A DNA stretch of 64,000 nt from Adiantum capillus-veneris (taxonomy: Eukaryota; Streptophyta; Polypodiopsida; Polypodiales; Pteridaceae): positions 131,419,420-131,483,419 of the forward strand of contig CM043964.1 of assembly GCA_014529385.2 (NCBI GenBank). The letters are read 5' to 3'. A program made the position numbers and the translations under genes. Under the pieces are notes generated by a model. The model searched no databases, was not told the DNA's origin, and saw only the letters and a list, made by a program, of their open reading frames with translations. Shown in pieces: positions 53,853 through 64,000 of this stretch. Each line of letters starts with the position of its first letter. Within the stretch, counting starts at the first letter, position 1.

Positions 53853-54607
53853 TCATTTTAGTATCCATAATTTCTTTGGATTGGTTTGCATGATGGACTT
53901 TTTAACCCAAATTTTCCTGATCTCCGTTGGCAAACATCGCCAGATTGGAGCAGTTGGTGATTGGACAAGTTCCCATACGTGGTATGATTGTACAAATGGT
54001 GTGGCGAAAGATTGGTCCTCTTGTCTGAGCTGCAAGGTATTAGCCTGCCAGTTCGCTGTGGCTTGATAAGTGTGCATCCACGGCACTCCCAAAATAAATC
54101 TTTGTTAAGATCCTTATCCTTGACCACATGAAATTGAGGAGCATAAATTGTTCCATCAAAAGTTATTGGTAAATTCACATGTACTAGACTGTCCATTGTG
54201 CCTTTGTTTGCCACTTTGAACCCCATTATATTTGGCGTTAGAGGTTCCTTTGTTAATTTACTGAAAGTGGAGTAATTAACAACATTTTCTCTTGCTCTAG
54301 TATCTACTAAGGCACCCTTGGTGGTGCCATCTGCAAGTTGCAGCATAATGCGTAAATCCATGCCACCTAACCATGTATGCACCGTTTGTATGGAAGCCAA
54401 CGGAATGGAATTGATACAATTGTTATGTTGGACATTTTTTTGAAAGTTTGCTTGCTCCTTTCGCTTTAATATTCTGATTTTGGCTTCTTGCTATGCATGT
54501 TCCCGAATGTCATGCACTCGACTTCTGTGCCGATCTGCTGCATATATTATGTCGTATTCTTTTGGTGTCAATGGAAGAAGATATTTCTTTAATCTGCACC
54601 CACTCAT
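53853..54607 (-). pseudogene. Second retropepsin-like domain at the C-terminus of pol
   Basis: The frame from about 54607 begins inside the last integrase residues (WMSGCRLKKYLLPLTPKEYD) and continues past one TAG into a linker and then an aspartic-protease-like domain. MLQLADGTTKGALVDTRAREN is where retropepsins have (L/V)DTGA, followed by FKVANKGTMDS and 'NLPITFDGTIYAPQFHVV'. After a one-base frameshift near 54095 the C-terminal hallmark LGVPWMHTYQATANW appears, matching the ILGxPW motif. Catalytic Gly is replaced by Arg (DTR). The proper protease of this element is at 58731-59159, so this is an additional copy downstream of integrase. Its function is unknown; a captured or accessory protease-fold domain is the simplest reading. 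Confidence 0.65.
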
Positions 54608-56328
54608 CCAATTAGGCATCTCCTCCATGATAATGTTGCAAGCTCGATGGCGCCACTTTGTGATATATCATGTATTACAAAAGGCCCCATTCCTTGCTTT
54701 TTGAGTTTTTTGGAGTGTTGTTTGAGGGTATACATTAAAATGTAATCCCCTTTTCGGAACTCCTTGCTAATCACATGTTGATCATGGAAAGCCTTCATTT
54801 GTTTTTTTTGAGCATCTATCCTAGCTATCGCTCTCATTCTGGTCACATCTAATTGCTCCAGTGTATCTAGTCTCTCTGACAGTTTGTGTCCCATCCATCC
54901 CAATTGTATTGCAACTCGTAGTGTTTTAATTAATAATTATATGGGTAGAATCCCATTAATCCCAAATATGAGGTTAAAAGGAGTCGTCCCGATGGTGGTT
55001 TTAAAAGATACTCTGTAAGCCCATAATGCAATGTGAAGCTATTGATCCCAATCATTTCTTGAGTCGTTGACTATTTTGGTGAGCACCGTGCATAAGATCT
55101 TGTTGGTGCTTTAGCTTGTCCATTAGATTGTGGATGGTAGGGTGCTGATTTGCGATGGACCACCATGAATTTGTCAAGGAGGCCTTCAATGACGTTGTTT
55201 AGGAAGTTTGTTCCCCTATCACTCACTATTTCAATAGATAGACCATATCTTGTGAAGATATATTCAAAAAGAAACTGAGCTGTATTCCATGCATCATTTT
55301 TCTATGTTACCTTCGCTTCCGCCCATTTGGTCATATAATCGGTTGCGACTATGATGTATTGTGCGTGCGACCTATATGCCAGCGGTATTATGGGGCCAAT
55401 AAAGTCAATGCCCCATTTGGCAAAAGCATGTATACCCATCATCAATCGTAAAGGCATTTTGTCTCTCCGTAGGGGTGGTTTTATGCATCGACATTAATCA
55501 CATCATTTGACATAGGCCTCGGCATTTCCAAATAGGGTTGGCCACCATATACCTAAATGAAGTACTAGCTTTGCCATTTTGTCAGCAGAGAAGTATCCCC
55601 CTGGCTGGCCTGAGTGAGCTTGTTCTAGGATAACGTAATATTCTCTTTTCGTAGCACACAATCATAGTTTTTTGTCCTTTCCTCGCTTATACAATTGGTT
55701 TGCAATTATCAGATAGTGTTTGACCTCTTCTTCTATGGTTCTCATTCTTGGCTTTCCCCATCCCTCAGAGAAGGTCTTGTTTCTGAAGTACTCAATTATG
55801 TGAGTACTTCATTTGGGTGCTTGTACCACTCAAAACAGGGTGGCATGTTCTATGGAGGTTGTTTTGTGCAGATATCACATGATTTTACATAAGTATGAAC
55901 GATGTGTTCTATGTTTTCCAGTAGACTCCCAGTCTCTTTAGCCTTTGGTATGATTGCGTTTCCCCATTGTGAAACCTTGTATTTTGTATGTGAGCTTGTT
56001 TGAGGTAGTTTTTGTGTTATTCGTGCTGTACACATAATCGCAAAATCCCATCGTTACTGTGCTTGTACAGCCTTCCTACTAAAAGCAAGAGATTTCTTGT
56101 TAGATGGATTATTGATGGTTGTCTTTCCACCTGTAATGATCCGATCGTGAGTAGAGGGATGACCTCTTCACTCCACCTTGGAACCATTTCGATGATGTTG
56201 AATAGGTATGAATCTGAAAGATCATCATCTTCAGGTGCTTCCCCATGAAACAGTCTTGAAAGATGATCAGCTCGTGTGTGTGTGTGTTTGTAGTCCCCTT
56301 TTTTACGACTACTGTAAATCAAACTCAA
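54604..56328 (-). pseudogene. Integrase of the gypsy element
   Basis: Frames 56328-56017 start with the RNase H/integrase spacer 'HTRADHLSRLFHGEAPEDDD'. The zinc finger's second half is CDICTK near 55860. The catalytic core (about 55800-54950) is heavily disrupted, with fragments in all frames. The C-terminal domain is intact enough at 54903-54604: SERLDTLEQLD, FRKGDYILMYTLKQH, GPFVIHDISQSGAIELATL. A one-base shift at about 54620 moves the frame into the downstream retropepsin-like extension. Confidence 0.7.
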
Positions 56329-57480
56329 GCAATAGTATAAACCAATGAACAGTCCTTCTAGTGTTGAAAGGTTTGTTGACCAGATATAACAGTGCTTGGT
56401 GGTCTACAAAGAAAATGAACTTGTTTGCAAGAAGGAAGTGTCTAAAGTTTTTGACAGCATATATCATTCCTAGACCTTCTCTCTCATTAGTGTTATAATT
56501 TTTTCCTACGTTATTCAGCTGCCTACTAGAGTAGCAAATGGGAAAATCCATTTTCTTCTCTCTTGGCTCGGCTAATATGCATCCTATGACGTGGCTGATG
56601 CATCAACATGAACATGAAAGATTTTGCTCCAATCAAGGGCTTCCAAAATTGGAGCAGAAATTAGTTGCTTCTTCAATTTGTGAAAAGCCTGCTCGCATTC
56701 TTCTGTCCATTCAAACTTAGCAATGAGGGCATACAACGGCTTAGCTACTACCACATACATGTATATGAAGCACCTGTAGTATCCACAATGTCCCATAAAT
56801 GCCTGCACTACTTTTATTTTTGTTGGTCTTGATAGTGTGGCAATTATTTGTATCTTTTCTTGATCAGTGGAAATCCTATTTTTGGACACAATGTGGCCCA
56901 AAATTTTTCCTTGTCTTACCATGAAGACACATTTTTCAGGGTTTAAGCAAATACGATACATTCTGCATTTTTTGAAGACCTTCCCTAGATGCATTATGTG
57001 ATCACTTCTTAGGTGAGAATGAACACAAAGATCATCCATGTATATCTCTAAAAATTGTCTGAGATATTGTTTGAATGCATTACTCATTAGTCTTTGAAAA
57101 GTATTGCTGCATTGGTCAGGCCGAAAGGCATTACCCTGTATGTAAATATACCCCACTCTATTGCAAAAGCTGTCTTATGCTGATCTTTTGCTTTAATGGT
57201 CAATTGGTTGTAGCCTGAGAACCCATACAAAAAACTATAGGCCTCTTTCTACGATACCCTCTCAATAACACGATCCGTTATTGGCAATGGATAGTTGTCT
57301 TTGATGGTGGTAGCATTTACCTGTTTGAGGTTTACACAGACACATAATTTTTCATTCTTTTTGGGTACTACCACAATAGGGGAGACCCAATCAATGTGTT
57401 CAATCTCATCCGTTGTCTGCATGGTTTGGCATCACTTTTAAGGGGTATCGTGTGCTGATATATCGCTGGACCTATCCCCT
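56309..57480 (-). pseudogene. Reverse transcriptase and RNase H of the gypsy element
   Basis: The long frame 57156-56584 has CSNTFQRLMSNAF, the catalytic YMDD in FLEIYMDDLCVHS, CVFMVRQGKILGHIVSKN, then VQAFMGHCGYYRCFI and the RNase H start FHVHVDASATS. The next frame (56551-56309) continues RNase H with FPICYSSRQLNNVGKNY, NFRHFLLANKFIFFVDHQAL. Upstream (57480-57160) the fingers domain is recognisable but full of stops. Conserved catalytic residues are in place even though the frame is broken. Confidence 0.85.
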
Positions 57481-58035
57481 TTAGGTCTTTGTATGACCAA
57501 GCAAAGACATCTTTATACCATTTGAACATATCTATCAGAAGCTGCTATTCTTCTTAGGTGAGGTCCGTGGCAATGTATGCCAGTTTATGTTCCTTGCCTG
57601 GTTCTGCTAAGTTTATGCAGTTGGCTTTTTTAGGACCATCATATGAAATTCCTAGCTCTTTGGGATCTCGTTTGGGTTTCTACACCACAATTTTTCTATC
57701 TTAAATAGTATACTTCTTATAGTGGAAAGGTGCATCAAATTTTTCATCGTTTGATTCCTCATCAGTTTCCAAGTCTGTTGTTCAAACTTCTTTCAAAGAT
57801 TGTTTCAATTCATTGTACTTGTTTTTGCACTCCATTTTGTCAACTTCGTTGCTTTTTTGAAAATGCTCTCTGTTTGTGGTTTTTGTGTGTTCTTCTTTTT
57901 CATTTTTATTTTAGTTGAGGCAGGTTTCATGTACCTCTTTGATATCCTGTCCTTGAGGCAATCAGTTGATTCCACTAACCTTAAGTATTATGTTTTGTTG
58001 ATTAACAGAGGTACTGAGTATTCTTTTGTCTTGTT

Positions 58036-58329
58036 TCATTTGTTCATGTGTCTATCCTGATATCTATGTTGTCTTCGAGGATTTTGGTTTGGAAAATTAT
58101 AGTAAACCACCCGTCGTTCCTTCCGTTTGATGTTTTGATTTGAGCTACTAGAAATACCATCATATGCATTGTTCTCTAACAGCTTGTCCATGGAGTCTTG
58201 GAAAGATTCTTCATCTGTTTGGTCAAGGTCTCTCACTGAGATCTCATCCACTATGCATCGGCAATCAGCAACCCCTTCCCTATCAGGGACTTTCAATTGT
58301 AATTTTGAATCTAGCCTGGCATTCATCAT
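58036..58329 (-). pseudogene. Spacer between protease and RT, unidentified
   Basis: A 97-codon frame, charged, with ESFQDSMDKLLENNAYDG and a Gln/Arg/Asn-rich end. It lies where gypsy pol has the segment between protease and RT. No motif is recognised. Confidence 0.35.
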
Positions 58330-58730
58330 CTAGAATGGAATGATATCAGGTCCTTCTTCATCACAGAATTTGGTTAGGGTCACCTCATTTATGCACACAT
58401 CAAGAGTGGCTAGTATCTACTTCCATACAAAAGGTTCGAACATCTCCTCTGGAAAAGACTCTGCTACATGTGCCTCTTCTTCTGTTGACCTATCATGAAT
58501 GCAATCCTCCTTTTTAAACTACCACGCTCAGAAGCTTTAACTGTCCAATGGTGAGCTTTATTCTACAGCCAAGCTGGTATTCCCCTTTCTTGGCCTGTTG
58601 TGGAGTTTAGTTCCTCTCCTCGGGTTCATTCTACATCTCTATAGCTATGATCTGTGACACTGATTTTCGTGGTGACATCCTTGTTTCTTAGATAGATATA
58701 GTCATAACCCCAATCTTGTACCATTTTAAG

Positions 58731-59159
58731 CTAACGCATGAACGGTCTGCCCAATATGATATCAAAATTGCTGCTCTCATCGAAATTCATAATACCAAAT
58801 GTGTGTTCATATGCGATTCCGCAAGAGGTTACTACAATCTGCTCCAGGATGCCAAACGGTCTCTCCAGATACCCATCTGTTAATTGAAGTTTCATTCTAG
58901 TCTTTGAAAGAGCACGTTTCTCCCATTTTTCCCACATTGCCTTGGTGGCTATAGCTATTTCGGCCCCACTATCCAATATTGCTACCGGCTTTACCTCTTT
59001 GTACTCCACTGGTAGGGTAGTATTTCCTTCCTTGCCCTCACAATAATTTCCTACCTTGTTCATTGGTACTGGCTCATGTTTAGCTTGTTTTGAGGTTTGG
59101 ATCTTCAGTGTTTTTGGGGAAGCATTGGGTGGAAAAATTACCAGCCCTATTTTCTCCAA
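58731..59159 (-). pseudogene. Aspartic protease of the gypsy element
   Basis: The frame has VAILDSGAEIAIATKAMW, the retropepsin active-site loop DSGA, then the flap-like region and FDIILGRPFMR, the C-terminal ILGRPF hallmark. It is in the same frame as gag upstream, separated by one TAG. The protease cleaves the gag-pol polyprotein. The parallel copy at the window end stops before this domain. Confidence 0.8.
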
Positions 59160-59177
59160 AAAAATTCCAACCTCTTC

Positions 59178-60262
59178 CTAAAGATGAGGTCTTATCGACA
59201 TAAATTCTAATAGAGTAAGCGTACATCGGATAGGGGATGACATCAGCTCATGAAGAGTTTTGGTATCCATCATCTTAGGATTAGCCTTCCACTGAGATGG
59301 TACGTTCTTTACCTCTGATCTGGTCTCATGGTTGCCAATAACTGAAGGTAAAGTCTTCAATGACTGAGGTTTGTTGTCTTTTGATATCTCCATACCTGCA
59401 TCACCATACAGTGATCGGATATCATTTGGGTAGAGCTCATGCTCGAGGTGGATCTATGTGATGGGTGCTGACTGAAGCATTATGCTTCCATCTTTTCTGT
59501 TTCTAATATGTTCCCACAAATCCTATGGCCAATGTTCCTCCACCTCAAGAATTGGCACAGGTGCTTGCGAATACATTCCATCTGTCGTATTGGCTGCTAT
59601 CCTCATATCTAAGGGCGTTTCCTTTACAGAATCTATTTGGTTTTCATCCCCGATTCCATGCTCCTTTAACTCTTGAAGTTTTTCACGGATTAACACCTCG
59701 ATTTTTGCAGCAGTTGAAACTCGTGGTTCCATAAGCGCTTGAACGGCTTGGATGAGCTCCTTGCACATCTTTAACCTCTCTTTTTCATAGCCCGGATGAG
59801 GGTACATAAGCCACCTATCCTCTTGGGTTTGGTTAGGCTTTAACCTAGCGTCGTAAGATTTTAAGATCGCATCCAAGCGTTCAAAGACCTTATCCACCAA
59901 GATAGATCCTCCCTTGGAGTTATATATCTCGAGCGAACAGAACCGAGCGAGACATTTTTCTGAGCAAATCTTATCAAAAACTTGACAGAAAATGTGTACT
60001 TGCTTAATTTATCTTGGCTCATAAAATGCAGAAAGTACTAAAGGTAACATACACAAATTGGCCATCAAAGGTAGGAATAAAATGTCAATCCATATGGGAT
60101 TGGGGATGCTTGTAGAGTGAGATGATTAGTGTGGTGCAGGAGCCTTGATATGGAAATAGAGGTTCCATTTGCATGCTCACCGACTCCAATGTAAAACGGT
60201 AAGTTAACAAAACCATGTCCAAAATTTGGCCCATGGCTCATCATAAATGTGGTCTTATCCAT
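59178..60262 (-). pseudogene. gag region of the gypsy element, copy A
   Basis: The main frame continues from the protease to the right through 59393-59178 and 59900-59523 (FERLDAILKSYDARLKPNQT, KMCKELIQAVQALMEP) and on to about 60100, after which the sequence continues in other frames to about 60262. Three TAGs interrupt the part shared with copy B at 63344-64000. The TAG after 'EEHWP' is CAG in copy B, and the TAG after 'SIRPHL' is TGG in copy B. The third, after 'SAPIT', is present in both. No zinc knuckle is seen. Confidence 0.6.
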
Positions 60263-61248
60263 AGGTGTAGCTATAAAAGCAACCTAATGTTCAGCCTTTG
60301 AGCAGAGAAATAAATACCAAAAAGGGCGCAATACTTTGGGGCTAGTGCATCTGAAAACTCTATTACTACAACTCGCAACAAGGATCTTCTCTGCAACATG
60401 TTTGCGGCTTGGCAGCCACTGGGTGTATGTACTGGAAGCAATGGCAAAGGAAAATACAACATAAGGATTTTAATTTTCAAAATGCGTTGTTCATGAGCTT
60501 CATTATGAGCACCCTTTTTCTTTTATTGTGTCTTCACTAATCACCTTCAAAGATCCGACATGGTAAAACCTCCATGGTGCTCTCTACGCAGATCAAAGAA
60601 ATTCCATCTTCCTTTGATATCCAATAGGAAGACAGTTGGTTCCTTTTTCACTTGATGAGTTTTGAATTTTTTCCATGCCTTGATCCCTACGATGTGGGTT
60701 TAATTAAATACCGGCTTTGTTGCTCTCATGGAAAAGCGACCTGAGCGGATTGCCAGTCGAGAGCGATGGATTGATGGGAAATCTTGATACGTAGTGCTTA
60801 AACCTGTGCCATCCGGTCCACAGGCACAATGCATACCACTATGCTACATGCGTTCATCTGCCAGGAATCGCAAGGCTACTGCATCTGTTATCATAAAAAA
60901 AATTGATGCCTCTTTAAAAAGCACAATGACCAACTAAGCCAATCACACCCACGGCACGCATACAAGCGAGACGATATTTAAGCATAGCCCTACGATTTTT
61001 CCTTATTATCCTAGTGAAGTTGAGGTGCTTGGACAAAAGAGTAGAGCTCCTCAGGAGACGAATATTGGGACTTGTTGAGCATGGGACCTAACTTATCACT
61101 CCTTATTACTCTTCTCCAATCAGCTTGGCTCCATGACTATCGTCAGAATCAAAGGATGGTTGGTCCGACCAAGCGCTAATATAAGGGGTCCTAAAATCAT
61201 CAAAAGAGTCCGCGGTGCCACGGACTGTTTTGAGGAGTTTTGGAGAGC
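60263..61248. other. Noncoding interval containing the SINE head
   Basis: The only open frame of note (60480-60271, minus) has no motif. No other feature is seen. Confidence 0.4.
60795..60846 (-). repeat. tRNA-derived SINE head
   Basis: On the minus strand TAGCATAGTGG (box A) is followed by a perfect CCTGTG/CACAGG stem and AGGTTTAAGCA, a box B in which TTCGA has become TTTAA. The spacing is tRNA-like. The downstream body of the SINE would run towards lower coordinates. Confidence 0.45.
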
Positions 61249-61722
61249 TTAAATCGACCATCTTGGAGCGCCAACTTTATAAAGCCCTAGAAAAGTAGTG
61301 TTCGTAGAAAGCATAGATGGGACATTCCATGAAACGGCGCGGGGCAGTTGCATGGAGAGTCCCATGTGGAGGAAGGTGGGATCATGGTCCATTGACCTAG
61401 TCGATTGTGTGATCCGTCCCTCAAGTGGCTCAACCCTAGCTGTAATATTTGCAAATATTGAAGTGTCCGCCGGAGAGGAAGGCTTTCTCCTTGAAGGAGG
61501 AGGCCTTGAAGCCTGGTTAGGCTTTGCTTTGGAAGCTTCATCTTCATCATCAAACGGGTTCTGATAGGCACCGCTACTGGGGGCATAAGCTCCATTTGGA
61601 CCACCATTTTTGTCATCGAATGAATGAAAGGCGGTGAGCGGCTCCTTTTGCTCCCTACTCACACACTGACTAGTAGCCCTTGACCACCACTGCCAACCAC
61701 TGGCTCTGTGCCACCTATGCAA
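61249..61722 (-). CDS. Unidentified ORF with acidic NPFDDED stretch
   Basis: A 157-codon frame with FHSFDDKNGG, GAYQNPFDDEDEASKAK and a Pro/Arg/Ser-rich segment. NPF followed by acidic residues is a pattern of vesicle-trafficking proteins, and the composition differs from the retroelement frames around it. That could mean a captured gene fragment. I do not recognise the family and there is no start or splice evidence. Confidence 0.25.
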   Translation of the reverse strand: MHRWHRASGWQWWSRATSQCVSREQKEPLTAFHSFDDKNGGPNGAYAPSSGAYQNPFDDEDEASKAKPNQASRPPPSRRKPSSPADTSIFANITARVEPLEGRITQSTRSMDHDPTFLHMGLSMQLPRAVSWNVPSMLSTNTTFLGLYKVGAPRWSI

Positions 61723-61829
61723 GATCTAGCCCAACATGTACGTCAACGGTCACCTAGTCTTTAAAGATATTTTTACATCCCTCAAGTGAGAGAGGCATGC
61801 GCTCGACTGCGCACAAGCATTTGTCACTT

Positions 61830-61974
<145 letters not shown>

Positions 61975-62419
61975 CTACACAATAGTCTGCAAAATGTATC
62001 TCTATCATGGTCAGGGAATGCAGGTATGTTATAGCTATGTTGTTGCTGACCGGAGATGTGGTCAAGGTCGTGCCGGTATCCTACTCTTGTGCAGGGTCAC
62101 TGCGATACCATACTGCATAGATCCGTCACTGCGATGCCATGCGGCAAGCCATTCAGCCTGGCAATCTCTACTTCACGGGCGGTGCCAAGGGCTTTTGAAA
62201 TCTGTGCGACCTCAGATGATCGGCGCCTTCAACGAGCTGCGGGCCCGCAAATGTCAGCATCGATATATCAAAATTTACGATGACGGCTGTCAATTTAAGG
62301 CTGACTACATTACCGGCTACAACTACATACTTTTAATCCTCTTACAAAGACGTTGCTCAAAAGTCACTTCTTTTTGTTACCCCGTGGTCTATTGGATTTT
62401 GAAATGATCTACTCTTTGG

Positions 62420-62539
<120 letters not shown>

Positions 62540-62605
62540 GCAGAAGAGAACTTTAACATTGCAGGAAAAAATCCCTAGAGAACTTAAAGATCTCTCCAAT
62601 AAGGA

Positions 62606-62704
62606 GAGTTGAACTCAAGATCTCTTTTGTGTGTGTGTGAGAGAGAGAGAGAGGAACGGATCTCATTTAGGCTTGTAGAGTTTATAAGACACACCAGTGA
62701 ACTA
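62606..62704 (-). repeat. Possible SINE head with microsatellite between box A and box B
   Basis: On the minus strand a box-A-like TAGTTCACTGG (about 62694-62704) is followed about 75 bases later by a box-B-like GAGTTCAACTC (62606-62616). Short (GA)n and (GT)n tracts lie between them. The fit is weaker than at 13332 and 60795. Confidence 0.3.
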
Positions 62705-63343
62705 AATTTGATCTTGCACCTAAAAGCATTGAAGAACCGGTGGCTTTACATAATGTCCTTCCAGCTTGAGGACGTAGACTACACATCTAGTGTTTAGCAA
62801 TGTTGAGCAAGGCCCGTGTGTGTGTGTGCCCGCGCGCACGCACCACACCACACTACATGTCACCATTTCCTCTTGCTGACAACATAAGGATAACGTTGTG
62901 CCAAGCAAAAAGGAGGCAAAAAGCATCCAATTAAAACAATGCACCTATCAGACATGTATAAGGCATGTAATGTGTTAAAACCATAGGTTTACACCCTTAG
63001 CATGGACAGAGGGAAGGAAATATTGTCTAAAACTGGTGTTCAGAGGCTTTGAGTGTTGAGTCTCTGTGGTGGGTCTCGCTCGGTTTTACCATTTGCTCGG
63101 TAAAGTTTGCTCGGTGTATGGTAAAACTCATCCTCCCGACGGTATTGCTGATGGCTTTGCTACATCGCCTTTTTCCTTAAGGTCTCTTTCCATCCTCAAC
63201 TGTCTCTCTGTTTGCAGTGATTTGGTTTCCAAGGCCATTTTTTCATCGTCTCTTTTGGCTTTCATCTTGTCTCATTTTGCCTTCCAGGATTTCCTAGTTG
63301 CACTGTCAAAAACTTCACTGTCAGTTGTTGCACTGGTCAGTTT
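62705..63343. other. Noncoding interval
   Basis: A short (GT)n patch at about 62816-62828. No gene recognised; the duplicated gag segment starts abruptly at 63344. Confidence 0.4.
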
Positions 63344-64000
63344 TCACTGGTAGGATAGTATTTCCTTCCTCGCCCTCACAATAATTTCCTCCCTTGTTCA
63401 TTGGTACTGGCTCATGTTTAGCTTGTTTTGAGGTTTGGGTCTTCAGTGTTTTTGGGGAAGCATTGGGTGGCAAAATTACCAGCCCTATTTTCTCCAAAAA
63501 TTTTCCAACCTCTTCCCAAAGATGAGGTCTTATCGACAGTAATTCTAATAGAGTAAGTGTACAGCGGATAGGGGATGACATCATCTCATGAAGAGTTTTG
63601 GTATCCATCATCTTAGGATTAGCCTTCCATTGAGATGGTACGTTCTTTACCTCTGATCTGGTCTCATGGTTGCCAATAACTGAAGGTAAAGTCTTCAATG
63701 ACTGAGGTTTGTTGTCTTTTGATATCTCCATACCTGCATCACCATACAGTGATCGGATGTCATTTGGGTAGAGCTCATGCTCGAGGTGGATCTATGTGAT
63801 GGGTGCTGACTGAAGCATTATGCTTCCATCTTTTCTGTTTCTAATATGTTCCCACAAATCCTGTGGCCATTGTTCCTCCACCTCAAGAATTGGCACAGGT
63901 GCTTGCGAATACATTCCATCTGTCGTATTGGCTGCTATCCTCATATCTAAGGGTGTTTCCTTTACAGAATCTATTTGGTTTCCATCCCCGATTCCATGCT
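63344..64000 (-). pseudogene. gag region of the same gypsy family, copy B (cut by window edge)
   Basis: Aligns almost base for base with 59007-59662. It keeps the CAG and TGG codons that are TAG in copy A, but has the same TAG within 'SAPIT-TAG-IHLEHEL'. The frame 63731-63321 (MEISKDNKPQSLKTLPSVIG) is open until homology ends at 63344, before the protease, where unrelated sequence follows. It may be a second, differently truncated or recombined element, continuing beyond the window. Confidence 0.8.

Larger units (their letters stand above)
53366..60262 (-). mobile_element. Ty3/gypsy retrotransposon with extra retropepsin-like domain after integrase
   Basis: Minus-strand order: gag (about 60262-59178), protease (59159-58731), RT (about 57480-56750), RNase H (about 56720-56309), integrase (about 56328-54604), a second retropepsin-like domain (54607-53853), PPT and 3' LTR. 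RT reads FLEIYMDDLCVHS and GHIVSKN, closer to the non-chromovirus (Athila/Tat-like) type than to the fragments at 25-31 kb. No chromodomain is visible. The 5' LTR is not found to the right of gag, so the element is probably 5'-truncated, or the LTR has diverged. Confidence 0.75.

Noticed and set aside
53600-54600. env-like gene downstream of integrase
   Set aside because: No signal peptide or membrane segment; the sequence has retropepsin hallmarks instead.

Overview
The window is a repeat-dominated stretch of a large plant nuclear genome. The evidence is plant-type L1 LINEs (zinc-knuckle ORF1, APE endonuclease plus reverse transcriptase plus zf-RVT ORF2), Ty3/gypsy polyproteins, a Copia-like LTR element primed by initiator-Met tRNA, tRNA-derived SINE heads, and spliceosomal introns with GT..AG borders. 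Very long (CT)n/(GA)n and (GT)n tracts run throughout. I cannot fix the species. A seed-free or otherwise large-genome land plant is a guess. No intact housekeeping gene, rRNA, complete tRNA gene or CRISPR array was found.

Layout. 1-0.7 kb: 3' end of a LINE ORF2 and a hairpin-bearing tail that runs into (CT)n. 0.7-6.7 kb and 12.2-12.4 kb: a composite repeat array made of (CT)n tracts, nine copies of a ~75-bp unit and five copies of a Helitron-like terminus. A 5.5-kb LTR element without coding capacity (6727-12193, minus strand) has split it. 12.4-15.06 kb: noncoding, with one SINE head. 15.08-20.78 kb: a LINE on the minus strand with an 18-bp target-site duplication but a gutted reverse transcriptase. 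21-25.3 kb: a decayed FCP1/NIF-phosphatase-like gene on the minus strand, embedded in a degenerate AGTACCAAA word array. 25.4-31 kb: two gypsy chromovirus fragments in inverted orientation around an LTR-like spacer. 31-36.1 kb: pieces of LTR elements, a second LINE-type tail with (GA)n, a coiled-coil pseudogene and an orphan exon.

35.8-45.8 kb is the most interesting part. An 11-exon gene of unknown function (40622 to 37483, minus) carries a ParB/sulfiredoxin-like DGNHR motif. A four-exon DDE-transposase-like gene (41895-45145, plus) is transcribed away from it across a (CA)n-rich 1.27-kb spacer. Both are lightly broken (a few in-frame stops and small frameshifts) yet splice in frame at most junctions. 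They may be the two genes of one undescribed DNA transposon.

47.7-51.1 kb: a decayed minus-strand ORF with a charged, coiled-coil protein. 51.2-52.5 kb: five copies of a 20-bp palindrome. 52.7-60.3 kb: a gypsy element on the minus strand (gag, protease, RT, RNase H, integrase) whose reading frame continues past integrase into a second retropepsin-like domain before the polypurine tract and 3' LTR. 60.3-63.3 kb: two SINE-like heads, an unidentified ORF and long (GA)n tracts. 63.34-64 kb: a second copy of the same gypsy gag region, cut by the window edge.

Almost everything here is mobile DNA in various states of decay. The genes interact only in that sense: nested insertions, duplicated fragments and microsatellites that start at element ends.
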